Origin: Myxococcus stipitatus
GTDB lineage: Bacteria > Myxococcota > Myxococcia > Myxococcales > Myxococcaceae
Direction: 5' to 3'
Assembly: GCF_037414475.1 (NCBI RefSeq)
Contig: NZ_CP147913.1
Coordinates: 8,024,501 to 8,088,500 of the forward strand
Length of the DNA stretch: 64,000 nt
Position numbers and translations under genes: made by a program. A model generated the notes under the pieces. That model saw only the letters and a list, made by a program, of their open reading frames with translations, was not told the DNA's origin and made no database searches. Below are positions 27,112 to 35,459 of this stretch, piece after piece. Positions within the stretch are counted from its first letter, which is position 1; every line of letters begins with the position of its first letter.

Positions 27112-27714
27112 ATGCTCGTAAAGGTTGAACAAATTCATGATTCGGGGCTGAAGCTGGATGAGCCCCTCGCCCAGGAGCTGCTGGGCACCGCGCTGGAAGG
27201 TGGGGAGTCCGGGCAGGACACGGGCTTCCGGGCCATGCGGCCGTCGCGCCTCAAGGCGACGCTGCGCAAGGTGAGCGGCGGCGTGCTCCTGGAAGGCCAG
27301 TTCACCGCGCACGTGGGCAGCCCCTGCAAGCGCTGCTTGAAGGACGTGGAGCTGGCGCTGCCGGTCTCCTTCAACCTCAACCTCGTGCCGGAGTCGCTGG
27401 TGCGCGGCGAGGGCTTCACGGACGACGACGAGAAGTCCATGGAGAAGAAGGAGCGGCAGCAGGGCGAGACGGGGGGCTCGTTCGAGCTGGACGACGCGGA
27501 CCAGGAGGTCTTCGACGGGAAGACCATCGACCTGGACCCCATCATCCGCGAGCAGCTGCTCCTGGCGGTGCCCATGAACATCGTCTGCAAGGACGACTGC
27601 AAGGGCCTGTGCTCGCAGTGCGGCACCAACCTCAACGAGGCGAAGTGCCAGTGTGAGACGAAGCCGGTGGACCCGCGCCTGGCGCCGCTGAAGAACATCA
27701 AGCTCAGCAACTGA
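27112..27714 (+). CDS. yceD: YceD/DUF177 protein
   Basis: A 200-residue member of DUF177, with the core around PCKRCLKDVELALPVSFNL and a C-terminal four-Cys cluster (CKDDCKGLCSQCGTNLNEAK) that should bind zinc. Family members are encoded before rpmF and are linked to 23S rRNA accumulation. Here rpmF is next but on the opposite strand, so the usual coupled expression is lost. The ATG at 27112 follows a weak GGAAG. Confidence 0.9.
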   Translation: MLVKVEQIHDSGLKLDEPLAQELLGTALEGGESGQDTGFRAMRPSRLKATLRKVSGGVLLEGQFTAHVGSPCKRCLKDVELALPVSFNLNLVPESLVRGEGFTDDDEKSMEKKERQQGETGGSFELDDADQEVFDGKTIDLDPIIREQLLLAVPMNIVCKDDCKGLCSQCGTNLNEAKCQCETKPVDPRLAPLKNIKLSN

Positions 27715-27728
27715 AGGGCTGGAGAGAG

Positions 27729-27753
27729 GGCCCCGCCGGAGGATGGCGGGGCC
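27729..27753 (+). terminator. Terminator hairpin after yceD
   Basis: GGCCCCGCC, a 7-base loop, GGCGGGGCC: a perfect 9-bp stem 15 bases past the yceD stop, followed by GGGAAAAAG. Confidence 0.6.
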
Positions 27754-27763
27754 GGGAAAAAGC

Positions 27764-27799
27764 AAGGGCCGCGACCTCCGAGCGGGAGGCGCGGCCCTT
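27764..27799. terminator. Second hairpin in the yceD/rpmF convergent gap
   Basis: AAGGGCCGCG-a-CCTCC pairs with GGAGG-CGCGGCCCTT, a 15-bp stem with one bulged A and a 5-base loop. The flanking AA/TT makes it usable in both directions. Confidence 0.6.
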
Positions 27800-27809
27800 C
27801 GCATGACAC

Positions 27810-27831
27810 GACGCTCCGGGAAAGGAGCGTC
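27810..27831 (-). terminator. Hairpin downstream of rpmF
   Basis: GACGCTCC, loop GGGAAA, GGAGCGTC: an 8-bp stem 12 bases beyond the rpmF stop on the minus strand. Confidence 0.5.
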
Positions 27832-27843
27832 ATGAGCAAGTCA

Positions 27844-28032
27844 TCAGGCCTCGGCCTGGGGCAGCAGCTCGCGGCCCTTGTACTGGCCACAGGACGTGCA
27901 GGCGCGGTGAGGCATCACCGGCTCCTTGCAGTTGGGGCACTTGGTCACCTGCACCGCGGAGCGCAGGTTGTTGTTGGCCGCGCGACGGCGGTCACGACGC
28001 ATCTTGGAAGTACGCTTCTTGGGGACACCCAC
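27844..28032 (-). CDS. rpmF: 50S ribosomal protein L32
   Basis: A 62-residue protein of the usual L32 size. It begins GVPKKRTSKMRRDRRRA and has the zinc-ribbon pairs CPNC and CTSC. It starts with GTG (28032), supported by GAGGTG five bases upstream. It is inverted relative to yceD and plsX, whereas in most bacteria yceD-rpmF-plsX run in one direction. Confidence 0.95.
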   Translation of the reverse strand: MGVPKKRTSKMRRDRRRAANNNLRSAVQVTKCPNCKEPVMPHRACTSCGQYKGRELLPQAEA

Positions 28033-28441
28033 GGCTCACCTCTATCTCACGCGCTGTGCCGGGGTCCCCGGCTCCCTGCGCAACATGTCTCGGTCCAACA
28101 CCGGGCTGGAAGCGTTCGCGAGGGGCTCGCGTACTCCCTGTCCGGCTTGAAAGGCGGCGGACCCTAGCGGCTCACAAGGCCTGAGTCAATGCGCGTCTAC
28201 GAGCGCCAGGAGGACCACCGTCCACCGCCCTGATACCCCACGCGGCGGGTCAGGACAACGCCGCTTTTGCCCACCCCATTCTCACCCCCTCGCGGATCAT
28301 CCGGCCCCGGCGCGCCCCCCCGCGGCGGGGCAGCGAGTCGTTGCCCCCCTGGGAGGTTCCTGGTGTGCTGCGCGCCGCCTGGCCCCAAGGGTGTAGGGAC
28401 AGGGTCGACATGACAGTCGCACGACGAACGGGATGGTGGGG
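28033..28441. other. Divergent intergenic region rpmF/plsX
   Basis: Four hundred bases with no convincing gene. It must hold both the rpmF promoter (minus) and the promoter for plsX and the fab genes (plus). I see no tRNA, no FapR-type dyad and no clear -35/-10 pair. Confidence 0.5.
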
Positions 28442-29503
28442 ATGAGGCTGGTCTTGGACGCGATGGGTGGAGATCACGCGCCGGGGGCTCCGGTGGAGGG
28501 CGGTGTGCTCTTCGCCCGGGCCCACCCCGACCATGAGGTCGTCCTCGTGGGGGACACGGCGAAGGTGACGCCCCTGTTGGGCAAGGGGCTGCCCCCGTCC
28601 AACCTGCGGATCCACCATGCCTCGGAGGTGGTGGAGATGGACGACCACGCCTCCACGGCCTTCCGCCGCAAGCGCGACTCCTCCCTCCGGGTGGGCTTCG
28701 AGCTGGTGCGCGACGGTCAGGCGGACGCGCTGGTGTCCGCGGGAAACTCCGGCGCGGTCATGGCAGGAGGGCTGCTGACGCTGGGGCGGCTGCCGGGCGT
28801 GGAGCGCCCCGCCCTCGCCGCGCTCTTCCCCGCGCTCAAGGGAGGAGGCCGGAGCCTGCTCCTGGACGCGGGGGCCAACGTGGACTGCCGGCCTTCGCAC
28901 CTGGCCCAGTTCGCCGTCCTGGGCGAGGCGTACGTGCGCCTGCGCCTGGGGGTGGCGCGCCCTCGGGTGGGCGTGCTCTCCAACGGGGAGGAGCCCTCCA
29001 AGGGGACCCCCCTGACGCGCGAGGCGAGTGAGCTCTTGCGTCAGTCGGACCTCGACTTCGCTGGCTACGTGGAAGGCAAGGACCTGTTCTCCGGCGATGT
29101 GCAGGTGGTGGTGACGGACGGCTTCACCGGAAATGTCGTCCTCAAGACATCCGAGGGCGTGGGCATGGGGGTCGTGGGACTGCTGCGCCAGGCCATCGAG
29201 AAGCGAGGCGGGCTGTCGGAGAAGCTGGGCGCGCTCCTGCTCCAGCCCGCCCTGGCGGGCCTGCGCCGGATGGTGGATTACGCCGAGTACGGAGGGGCTC
29301 CGCTCCTGGGACTGCGCGGCGTGGGCATCGTCGCGCATGGCCGCTCCAGCCCCAGGGCCATCCACAACGCGCTGGGTGCGGCCCTGGCCACGGCCCAGGC
29401 GGGACTCCAGGAAGAGTTGACGCGTTGCATTGCCAACGCCGCCGCCTGGCTCCCTACCCATCAGAGGGGAAAAAAGGGGACAGACGAAGCCCTTTCCGAT
29501 TAG
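28442..29503 (+). CDS. plsX: Phosphate acyltransferase PlsX
   Basis: A 353-residue cytoplasmic enzyme that makes acyl-phosphate from acyl-ACP for phospholipid synthesis. Family landmarks: LVLDAMGGDHAP at the start, SAGNSGAVMA, LLDAGANVDCRP, LSNGEEPSKGT, VVTDGFTGNVVLKTSEG and GAPLLGLRGVGIVAHGRS. ATG 28442 was chosen over 28433 because MRLVLDAMGGD is the family start. A 25-residue hydrophilic tail follows the domain. The next gene in the usual order, fabH, is only a remnant here. Confidence 0.95.
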   Translation: MRLVLDAMGGDHAPGAPVEGGVLFARAHPDHEVVLVGDTAKVTPLLGKGLPPSNLRIHHASEVVEMDDHASTAFRRKRDSSLRVGFELVRDGQADALVSAGNSGAVMAGGLLTLGRLPGVERPALAALFPALKGGGRSLLLDAGANVDCRPSHLAQFAVLGEAYVRLRLGVARPRVGVLSNGEEPSKGTPLTREASELLRQSDLDFAGYVEGKDLFSGDVQVVVTDGFTGNVVLKTSEGVGMGVVGLLRQAIEKRGGLSEKLGALLLQPALAGLRRMVDYAEYGGAPLLGLRGVGIVAHGRSSPRAIHNALGAALATAQAGLQEELTRCIANAAAWLPTHQRGKKGTDEALSD

Positions 29504-29526
29504 AGAGCGGGGCCCCGTCATGCCCG

Positions 29527-29741
29527 GCCACTCAACGCCCGCTCCTAGGAAGCGCTGCTGGAGCGGCAGGAGATTCCCCGCGACAAGCGCCGGTTGAAGC
29601 TGCACAAGTACGGCAACACACCGTCCCGTGTCCCCACCCCGGGTGCAGGGCGGAGTCCACCGCGCCGGTTGGCGCGCGCCCGGAGGTTGCCGGGAGGTGG
29701 GCCAGCGCTGGACCCGGGGCGGCGCGAAGATGCGCCGGTGA
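29527..29741 (+). pseudogene. fabH: Decayed 3' fragment of fabH (ketoacyl-ACP synthase III)
   Basis: Between plsX and fabD, frame 2 from 29549 reads EALLERQEIPRDKRRLKLHK then YGNT, matching the FabH segment around the catalytic Asn (consensus like ERLGLPREKV..N.DRYGNTS). Just before it, CCACTCAACGCCCGCTCCTA looks like an eroded PHQANARIL coding segment ending in a stop. After a frame change, frame 3 reads VHRAGWRAPG and then WTRGGAKMRR before a TGA at 29739, resembling the FabH C-terminus (AVRAGRLRPGD and FTWGAALVRW). Stops, a shift and a missing first three quarters show that it is dead. A functional FabH must lie elsewhere. The match is by eye. Confidence 0.62.
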
Positions 29742-29780
29742 TGGTACGGGACGGGACGATTCAGGAGGCAGAGACCGCAC

Positions 29781-30713
29781 ATGGCGAAGGTCGCATTCGT
29801 GTTTCCCGGACAGGGCAGTCAGGCCGTGGGGATGGGCAAGGACCTCTTCGAGAAGTTCCCGGAGGCTCGCGCCATCTTCGAGGCCGCGGATGATGCGCTG
29901 GGCGAGAAGCTCTCCAAGCTCTGCTTCGAGGGGCCAGAAGATGCGCTGAAGCTCACGGCCAACACCCAGCCGGCCATCCTCACGGTGTCGGTGGCGGCGC
30001 ATGCCGTGTTCTCCAAGCGGGGGCCGGCGGCGGCCTTCGTGGCGGGCCACTCGCTGGGCGAGTACTCCGCGCTGGTGGCGGCGGGCGCCATGTCCATTGG
30101 CGACGCGGCGAAGGCGGTGCGCGCGCGCGGCACCTTCATGCAGGAGGCGGTTCCGGCGGGCGTGGGCGCCATGGCCGCGGTGCTGGGCCTGGAGCCGGGC
30201 AAGGTGAAGGCGGCCTGTGACGAGGCGGCCGAGGGGCTGGTGGTGTCCCCCGCGAACTACAACTCGCCCGAGCAGACGGTGATTGCCGGCAACGCGGCCG
30301 CGGTGGAGCGCGCGAGCGCGAAGTGCAAGGAGGCGGGCGCCAAGCGGGTGATGCCGCTTCCGGTGTCCGCGCCCTTCCACTGCGCGCTGATGGAGCCGGT
30401 GAAGCCGCGGCTCGCGGCGGTGCTCGGTGGACTGAATTGGGTGGCGCCGTCGGTGCCGGTGGTGACGAACGTGGAGGCGCGGCCCAACGCGGACGTGACG
30501 CGCGTGGTGCCGCTGCTGCTGGAGCAGGTGAGCTCTCCGGTGCGCTGGATTGAGTGCGTGGAGGCCCTGAAGGCCGAGGGCGTCACGCGCGTGGTGGAGC
30601 TGGGGCCGGGCAAGGTGCTGTGTGGCCTGGTCAAGCGCATCACCAAGGAGATTGAGACCTTCAACGTCGAGGACTCCGCGAGCCTGGACAAGGCCCTCGC
30701 GGCGCTGGGGTGA
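29781..30713 (+). CDS. fabD: Malonyl-CoA:ACP transacylase FabD
   Basis: A 310-residue enzyme loading malonate onto ACP for fatty-acid elongation. FVFPGQGSQAVGMG opens the protein; the catalytic Ser is in AGHSLGEYSALVAAG (about residue 92) and the catalytic His in VSAPFHCALMEP (about residue 200). The ATG has GGAGG 15-20 bases upstream. Four bases separate it from fabG. Confidence 0.97.
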   Translation: MAKVAFVFPGQGSQAVGMGKDLFEKFPEARAIFEAADDALGEKLSKLCFEGPEDALKLTANTQPAILTVSVAAHAVFSKRGPAAAFVAGHSLGEYSALVAAGAMSIGDAAKAVRARGTFMQEAVPAGVGAMAAVLGLEPGKVKAACDEAAEGLVVSPANYNSPEQTVIAGNAAAVERASAKCKEAGAKRVMPLPVSAPFHCALMEPVKPRLAAVLGGLNWVAPSVPVVTNVEARPNADVTRVVPLLLEQVSSPVRWIECVEALKAEGVTRVVELGPGKVLCGLVKRITKEIETFNVEDSASLDKALAALG

Positions 30714-30717
30714 GCGC

Positions 30718-31464
30718 ATGAGCTTCAAGGACAAGGTGGTGCTGGTGACGGGTGGTTCGCGAGGCATCGGCCGCGCGTGCGCGGTGGCGTTCGCGAAGGC
30801 GGGAGCCTCCACGGTGGTCATCAGCTACGCGGGCAACGAGGCCGCGGCGCAGGAGTCGGTGGCGCTCATCCAGGCGGAGGGCGCCAAGGCCGAGGCCCTC
30901 CGCTTCGACGTGGCGGACACCGCCGCCTGCGCGAGCGCGGTGGAGGGCATCATCAAGACGCACGGCCGGCTGGACGTGCTCGTCAACAACGCGGGCGTCG
31001 CCGTGGACGGCCTGGTGATGCGCGTGAAGGACGACGACTGGGACAAGCAGCTGGACACGAACCTGAAGGGCGCCTTCGCGCTCATCCGCGCGGCCAGCCG
31101 CCCCATGATGAAGCAGCGCTCCGGCGCCATCGTCAACGTCACCTCCGTGGTGGGCGACATGGGCAACGGCGGACAGGTGGCCTACTCGGCATCCAAGGCG
31201 GGGCTCGTCGGCCTGACGAAGTCGGTGGCCCGCGAACTTTCCAGCCGTGGGATTCGCGTCAACGCCGTGTCACCAGGCTTCATCGGCACGGACATGACGT
31301 CCCACCTGAATGACGACCTGCGCCAGAAGATGCTCGAGGGAATCCCGCTAGGCCGGCTGGGCAACCCGGAGGAGGTGGCCCAGGCCGTCCTGTTCCTCTC
31401 GGGTGACGCCTCGTCCTACATCACCGGCGAGGTTCTCAAGGTCAACGGCGGCATGTACATGTAA
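30718..31464 (+). CDS. fabG: 3-oxoacyl-ACP reductase FabG
   Basis: A 248-residue short-chain dehydrogenase using NADPH: cofactor motif VTGGSRGIGRA (residues 10-20), NNAGV, catalytic Ser in VNVTSVVGDMGN, YSASKAG (Tyr-x-x-x-Lys) and C-terminal GEVLKVNGGMYM. Position between fabD and acpP identifies it as the fatty-acid enzyme rather than another SDR. Confidence 0.96.
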   Translation: MSFKDKVVLVTGGSRGIGRACAVAFAKAGASTVVISYAGNEAAAQESVALIQAEGAKAEALRFDVADTAACASAVEGIIKTHGRLDVLVNNAGVAVDGLVMRVKDDDWDKQLDTNLKGAFALIRAASRPMMKQRSGAIVNVTSVVGDMGNGGQVAYSASKAGLVGLTKSVARELSSRGIRVNAVSPGFIGTDMTSHLNDDLRQKMLEGIPLGRLGNPEEVAQAVLFLSGDASSYITGEVLKVNGGMYM

Positions 31465-31570
31465 CCCAGCGGTTGGATTGCTGGCGGTCGTGGGATATAC
31501 CGCCGCCGCTTTCGACAGGGCTCGGGAAGCCTTCCGGGCCTTCATCTGGTTCCTGGAGGGTTCATCACTT

Positions 31571-31816
31571 ATGTCGACGTCCATTGAGGCCAAGGTCAAG
31601 AACATCATCGCTGATCAGCTCGGCGTGGGAGAGGATGAGATCAAGCCCGAGTCTTCCTTCATCGAGGACCTTGGCGCTGACAGCCTCGACATCGTCGAGC
31701 TGGTGATGGCGATGGAAGAGGAGTTCGAGGTCGAGATTCCCGACGAGGAGGCCGAGAACATCAAGACCGTTGCCGACGCCATCAACTACATCACCACCCA
31801 CAAGCCGTCCGCCTAA
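31571..31816 (+). CDS. acpP: Acyl carrier protein
   Basis: An 81-residue acidic protein; Ser in the DLGADSLDIVELVMAMEEEF motif (about residue 38) carries phosphopantetheine. A 106-base gap after fabG holds GGATATACC near 31492, a possible -10, so acpP may have its own promoter, as is common for this highly expressed gene. GGAGG lies 10 bases before the ATG. Confidence 0.97.
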   Translation: MSTSIEAKVKNIIADQLGVGEDEIKPESSFIEDLGADSLDIVELVMAMEEEFEVEIPDEEAENIKTVADAINYITTHKPSA

Positions 31817-31900
31817 GCAGCACCACGTCGTGCCGGGGGGGCGGGGATGACGCTGCGTCGTGCGGCGTCCCCGGCGTCCCAGGCGCCACCGGAGAGGACC

Positions 31901-33154
31901 GTGTCACACCGTCGAGTCGTCATCACCGGTACCGGGCTCATCTCGGCACTGGGTACAGGAACCGAGAAGAACTGGCAGGCGATGCTCGCCGGCAAGTCAG
32001 GCATTTCCCTTGTCACGCGCTTTGACACGGGAAAAATCGACACGCGCATCGCCGGCGAGGTGAAGGACTTCGAGCCGGAGAAGTTCATCGACAGGCGCGA
32101 AGTGCGCCGGATGGACCTCTACGCGCAGTACGCCATGGCGGCTGCATCGATGGCGGTGGAGGAGTCCGGGCTGCCGGTGGGCCTGGACAAGCCGCACGGG
32201 TACGCGCCCGAGCGGGTCGGCGTCATCGTGGGGTCGGGCATCGGCGGTATCTCCTCCTTGGAGGAGCAGCACCGCAAGGGGTTGGAGAAGGGGTTCGACC
32301 GGTTGTCGCCCTTCTTCATCATCCAGATGATCGTCAACATGGCGCCGGGCCTCATCTCCATGCGGTACAACTGCAAGGGTCCGAACTGGGCCCCTGTGTC
32401 CGCCTGCGCCACCAGCGCCCACGCCATTGGCGAGGCTTGGAAGTCCATCAAGCTGGGCGAGACAGACGCGGCCATCGCCGGCGGCGCCGAGGCGGCCATC
32501 ACCCCGTTGGGGTTGGGTGGCTTCTCGGTGATGAAGGCGTTGTCCACGCGCAACGACGATCCTGCGGGTGCAAGCCGCCCGTTCGACAAGGAGCGCGACG
32601 GCTTCGTCATGGGCGAGGGCGCGGGCATGCTCGTGCTGGAGGAGATGGAGGCCGCGAAGAAGCGCGGCGCCAAGATCCTCGCGGAGGTCGTGGGCTACGG
32701 CGCCAACTCCGACGCGTACCACGTGACGCAGCCCGCGCCCGAGGGCGAGGGCGCGGCGCGGTGTATGCGGCTGGCGCTGGCGTCCGCGGGCATGCGTCCG
32801 GAGGAGGTGGGCTACATCAACGCCCACGGCACCTCGACACCCTTCAACGACGCGAACGAGACCAAGGCCATCAAGGCGGTGTTCGGCGACCACGTGCGCA
32901 AGCTCGCGGTGTCGTCCACCAAGTCCATGACGGGCCACATGCTCGGCGCGGCGGGTGGAGCGGAGGGTGTGGTCAGCGCGCTGGTGCTGTCTCGCAACGT
33001 GCTGCCTCCCACCATCAACCAGACGTCGCCCGACCCGGACTGCGACCTGGACTACGTGCCCAACCAGGCGCGTGAGGCCCGGGTGGACGCGGTGATGAGC
33101 AACTCGTTTGGATTCGGTGGCACCAACGCGGTGCTGCTCTTCAAGCGCTTCTAG
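31901..33154 (+). CDS. fabF: 3-oxoacyl-ACP synthase II
   Basis: A 417-residue elongating condensing enzyme. Catalytic Cys is in VSACATSAHAIGEAW (about residue 170), the two His are in INAHGTSTPFND and KSMTGHMLGAAGG, and the glycine-rich end is NSFGFGGTNAVLLF. GTG at 31901 with GGAGAGG just upstream and VSHRRVVITGTGLIS as first residues is preferred to the ATG at 31847, which adds 18 unrelated residues. Confidence 0.96.
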   Translation: MSHRRVVITGTGLISALGTGTEKNWQAMLAGKSGISLVTRFDTGKIDTRIAGEVKDFEPEKFIDRREVRRMDLYAQYAMAAASMAVEESGLPVGLDKPHGYAPERVGVIVGSGIGGISSLEEQHRKGLEKGFDRLSPFFIIQMIVNMAPGLISMRYNCKGPNWAPVSACATSAHAIGEAWKSIKLGETDAAIAGGAEAAITPLGLGGFSVMKALSTRNDDPAGASRPFDKERDGFVMGEGAGMLVLEEMEAAKKRGAKILAEVVGYGANSDAYHVTQPAPEGEGAARCMRLALASAGMRPEEVGYINAHGTSTPFNDANETKAIKAVFGDHVRKLAVSSTKSMTGHMLGAAGGAEGVVSALVLSRNVLPPTINQTSPDPDCDLDYVPNQAREARVDAVMSNSFGFGGTNAVLLFKRF

Positions 33155-33175
33155 GCGTCCCGAGGGAGAACCCGC

Positions 33176-33622
33176 GTGAAAGTCATCCTTGCTTCGGACC
33201 ACGCGGGCCTGGAGCTCCGCCAGGAACTGGTGGCGGTGCTCCGGGAGCGCAACGTGGCCCATGAAGACGTGGGCCCGTTCGCCAAGGACTCGGTGGACTA
33301 TCCGGACTTCGCGGCCCGAGTCACTCGGGCGGTGACGTCCGGAGAGGCCACGCTGGGCGTGCTGGTGTGTGGCACCGGCATCGGCATGAGCATCGTCGCC
33401 AACAAGTACCAGGGCATCCGCGCGGCCCTGTGCACCACGGAGTTCGAGGCTCGCATGTCGCGGGCCCACAATGACGCCAACGTGTTGTGCCTGGGCCAGC
33501 GCGTGGTGGGGGCCGGCGTGGGCCGCGCCATCCTGGAGGCGTTCCTGGACACGGCGTTCTCGGGCGGTCGCCACGAGCGTCGCGTGCAGATGATTCGCGA
33601 GGTCGAGTCCCAGCAGCGCTAG
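33176..33622 (+). CDS. rpiB: Ribose-5-phosphate isomerase B
   Basis: A 148-residue isomerase of the LacAB/RpiB family interconverting ribose-5-P and ribulose-5-P. It begins with GTG; ILASDHAGLELR (Asp-His), the catalytic Cys in VLVCGTGIGMSI and the TTEFEARMSRAHNDANVL segment are family marks. It often precedes glyA, as here. Confidence 0.95.
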   Translation: MKVILASDHAGLELRQELVAVLRERNVAHEDVGPFAKDSVDYPDFAARVTRAVTSGEATLGVLVCGTGIGMSIVANKYQGIRAALCTTEFEARMSRAHNDANVLCLGQRVVGAGVGRAILEAFLDTAFSGGRHERRVQMIREVESQQR

Positions 33623-33661
33623 CGGCCTTCGTCGTACCCCTTTGTCGTGAGGAGATCCGCC

Positions 33662-34918
33662 ATGGAGAACATTCGCACTCTGGCCCAGGTGGACCCCGAG
33701 ATTGCCCGGGCCGTCCATGAGGAGACGCAGCGCCAGGAGGATGGCCTGGAGCTGATTGCCTCCGAGAACTTCGTCAGCCCCGCGGTGATGGAGGCGGTGG
33801 GCTCCGTGCTCACCAACAAGTACGCGGAGGGCTACCCCGGCAAGCGCTACTACGGCGGTTGCGAGGTGGTGGACGTGGTGGAGAACCTCGCCATCGACCG
33901 CGCCAAGCAGCTCTTCGGCGCCGACTTCGTCAACGTGCAGGCGCACTCGGGCAGCCAGGCGAACATGGGCGCGTACATGGCGCTGATGAAGCCGGGCGAC
34001 ACGATGCTGTCCCTGGACCTGAACTCCGGCGGCCACCTCACGCACGGCGCCGCGTTCAACTTCTCCGGCAAGCTCTACAAGGTCGTCCACTACGGCCTGA
34101 CGCGCGACACGGAGACCATCGACTTCGCGCAGGTGCGCTCGCTCGCGCAGGAGCACAAGCCCAAGGTGCTCGTCGTGGGCGCCAGCGCCTATCCGCGCAC
34201 CATCGACTTCGCGAAGTTCCGGGAGATCGCCGACGAGTGCGGCGCGGCCATGTTCGTGGACATGGCGCACATCGCGGGCCTCGTCGCCGCGGGTGTGCAT
34301 CCCTCGCCGGTGCCCTTCGCGGACATCGTCACCACCACCACGCACAAGACGCTGCGCGGTCCGCGCGGTGGCATGGTGATGGGGCGCGAGGCCTACGCCA
34401 AGACCATCAACAGCCAGATCTTCCCCGGCATCCAGGGCGGTCCGCTGATGCACGTCATCGCCGGCAAGGCCGTGGCGTTCCGCGAGGCGCTGACGCCGGA
34501 GTACAAGACCTACCAGCGGCAGATCGTCGCCAACGCGCAGGCGCTGGCGGAGGCGCTGAAGTCCGCGGGCCTGCGGCTGACGTCCGGCGGCACCGACAAC
34601 CATCTGATGCTGGTGGACCTGCGCCCCAAGCAGCTCACGGGCAAGGTGGCCGAGGCGGTGCTCGACAAGGCCGGCATCACCGTGAACAAGAACATGATTC
34701 CGTTCGACCCGGAGAAGCCGATGACGACGTCGGGCATCCGGGTGGGCACGCCGGCGATCACCACGCGCGGCATGCGTGAGGCGGACATGGCCATGGTGGG
34801 CAAGCTCATCGGCGCCGCGTTGGACGCGGCCCAGGACGACGCGGCGCTGGCTCGCATCCGGGGCCAGGTGAAGGAGCTCGCCAAGGGCTTCCCGCTGTAC
34901 GCCTCGCGCCTGAAGTAA
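33662..34918 (+). CDS. glyA: Serine hydroxymethyltransferase
   Basis: A 418-residue PLP enzyme converting serine plus THF to glycine plus methylene-THF. NVQAHSGSQANMGAY, the PLP lysine in VTTTTHKTLRGPRGG (about residue 230) and the start LAQVDPEIARAVHEE are typical. GAGGAG lies eight bases before the ATG at 33662. Confidence 0.97.
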   Translation: MENIRTLAQVDPEIARAVHEETQRQEDGLELIASENFVSPAVMEAVGSVLTNKYAEGYPGKRYYGGCEVVDVVENLAIDRAKQLFGADFVNVQAHSGSQANMGAYMALMKPGDTMLSLDLNSGGHLTHGAAFNFSGKLYKVVHYGLTRDTETIDFAQVRSLAQEHKPKVLVVGASAYPRTIDFAKFREIADECGAAMFVDMAHIAGLVAAGVHPSPVPFADIVTTTTHKTLRGPRGGMVMGREAYAKTINSQIFPGIQGGPLMHVIAGKAVAFREALTPEYKTYQRQIVANAQALAEALKSAGLRLTSGGTDNHLMLVDLRPKQLTGKVAEAVLDKAGITVNKNMIPFDPEKPMTTSGIRVGTPAITTRGMREADMAMVGKLIGAALDAAQDDAALARIRGQVKELAKGFPLYASRLK

Positions 34919-34950
34919 CCCGAAGCCCAGGAGCCCCGCGCCGCACCTGT

Positions 34951-35451
34951 ATGCGCTGCCCGTTCTGCCAGGATGCCGAAAACAAGGTCATCGACTCGCG
35001 CGAGTCACACGAGGGCTCCGTCATCCGGCGGCGGCGCGAGTGTCTGGCCTGCAAGCGCCGCTTCACGACGTACGAGCGGGTGGAGGAACTCTACCCGCTC
35101 ATCGTGAAGAAGGACGGCCGTCGCGAGGCGTTCGACCGCGAGAAGATCGTCAGCGGGTTGAAGAAGGCGTGTGAGAAGCGGCCGGTGTCGGCGGAGCAGC
35201 TCGAGGAGACGGTGGTCGCCCTCGAGCGGCTCCTGCAGGGCACGGGCGAGAAGGAGATCAACTCGTCCGTCATCGGCGAGGAGATCATGCGCCGGCTGCA
35301 GCAACTGGACGAAGTGGCCTATGTGCGCTTCGCCTCGGTGTACCGCAGCTTCCGCGACATCTCCGAGTTCATGCACGAGCTGAAGGATCTGCTCGAGGAC
35401 CAGGAGCGCGAGCGCAAGGCGAAGCCGCTCCTCCCGGGCCGAGGAAGCTGA
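34951..35451 (+). CDS. nrdR: Transcriptional repressor NrdR
   Basis: A 166-residue regulator of ribonucleotide reductase genes. The N-terminal zinc ribbon has MRCPFC and CLACKRRFTTYERVE; an ATP-cone domain follows (VKKDGRREAFDREKIVSGLKKAC). Eight bases before ribD. The glyA-nrdR-ribD order is common in proteobacteria. Confidence 0.97.
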   Translation: MRCPFCQDAENKVIDSRESHEGSVIRRRRECLACKRRFTTYERVEELYPLIVKKDGRREAFDREKIVSGLKKACEKRPVSAEQLEETVVALERLLQGTGEKEINSSVIGEEIMRRLQQLDEVAYVRFASVYRSFRDISEFMHELKDLLEDQERERKAKPLLPGRGS

Positions 35452-35459
35452 GGGAACAC

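Noticed and set aside
28033..28441. tRNA gene in the long rpmF-plsX gap
   Set aside because: No cloverleaf with GTTCGA-type T-loop and matching acceptor stem could be drawn.
29425..29949. 174-residue plus-strand frame across plsX end and fabD start
   Set aside because: Overlaps both real genes in another frame; the informative part of this gap is the fabH-like remnant in other frames.
31997..34603. 868-residue open frame on the minus strand
   Set aside because: Antisense to fabF, rpiB and glyA; rich in His, Arg and Gln as expected for a shadow of high-GC codons, with no recognisable domain.
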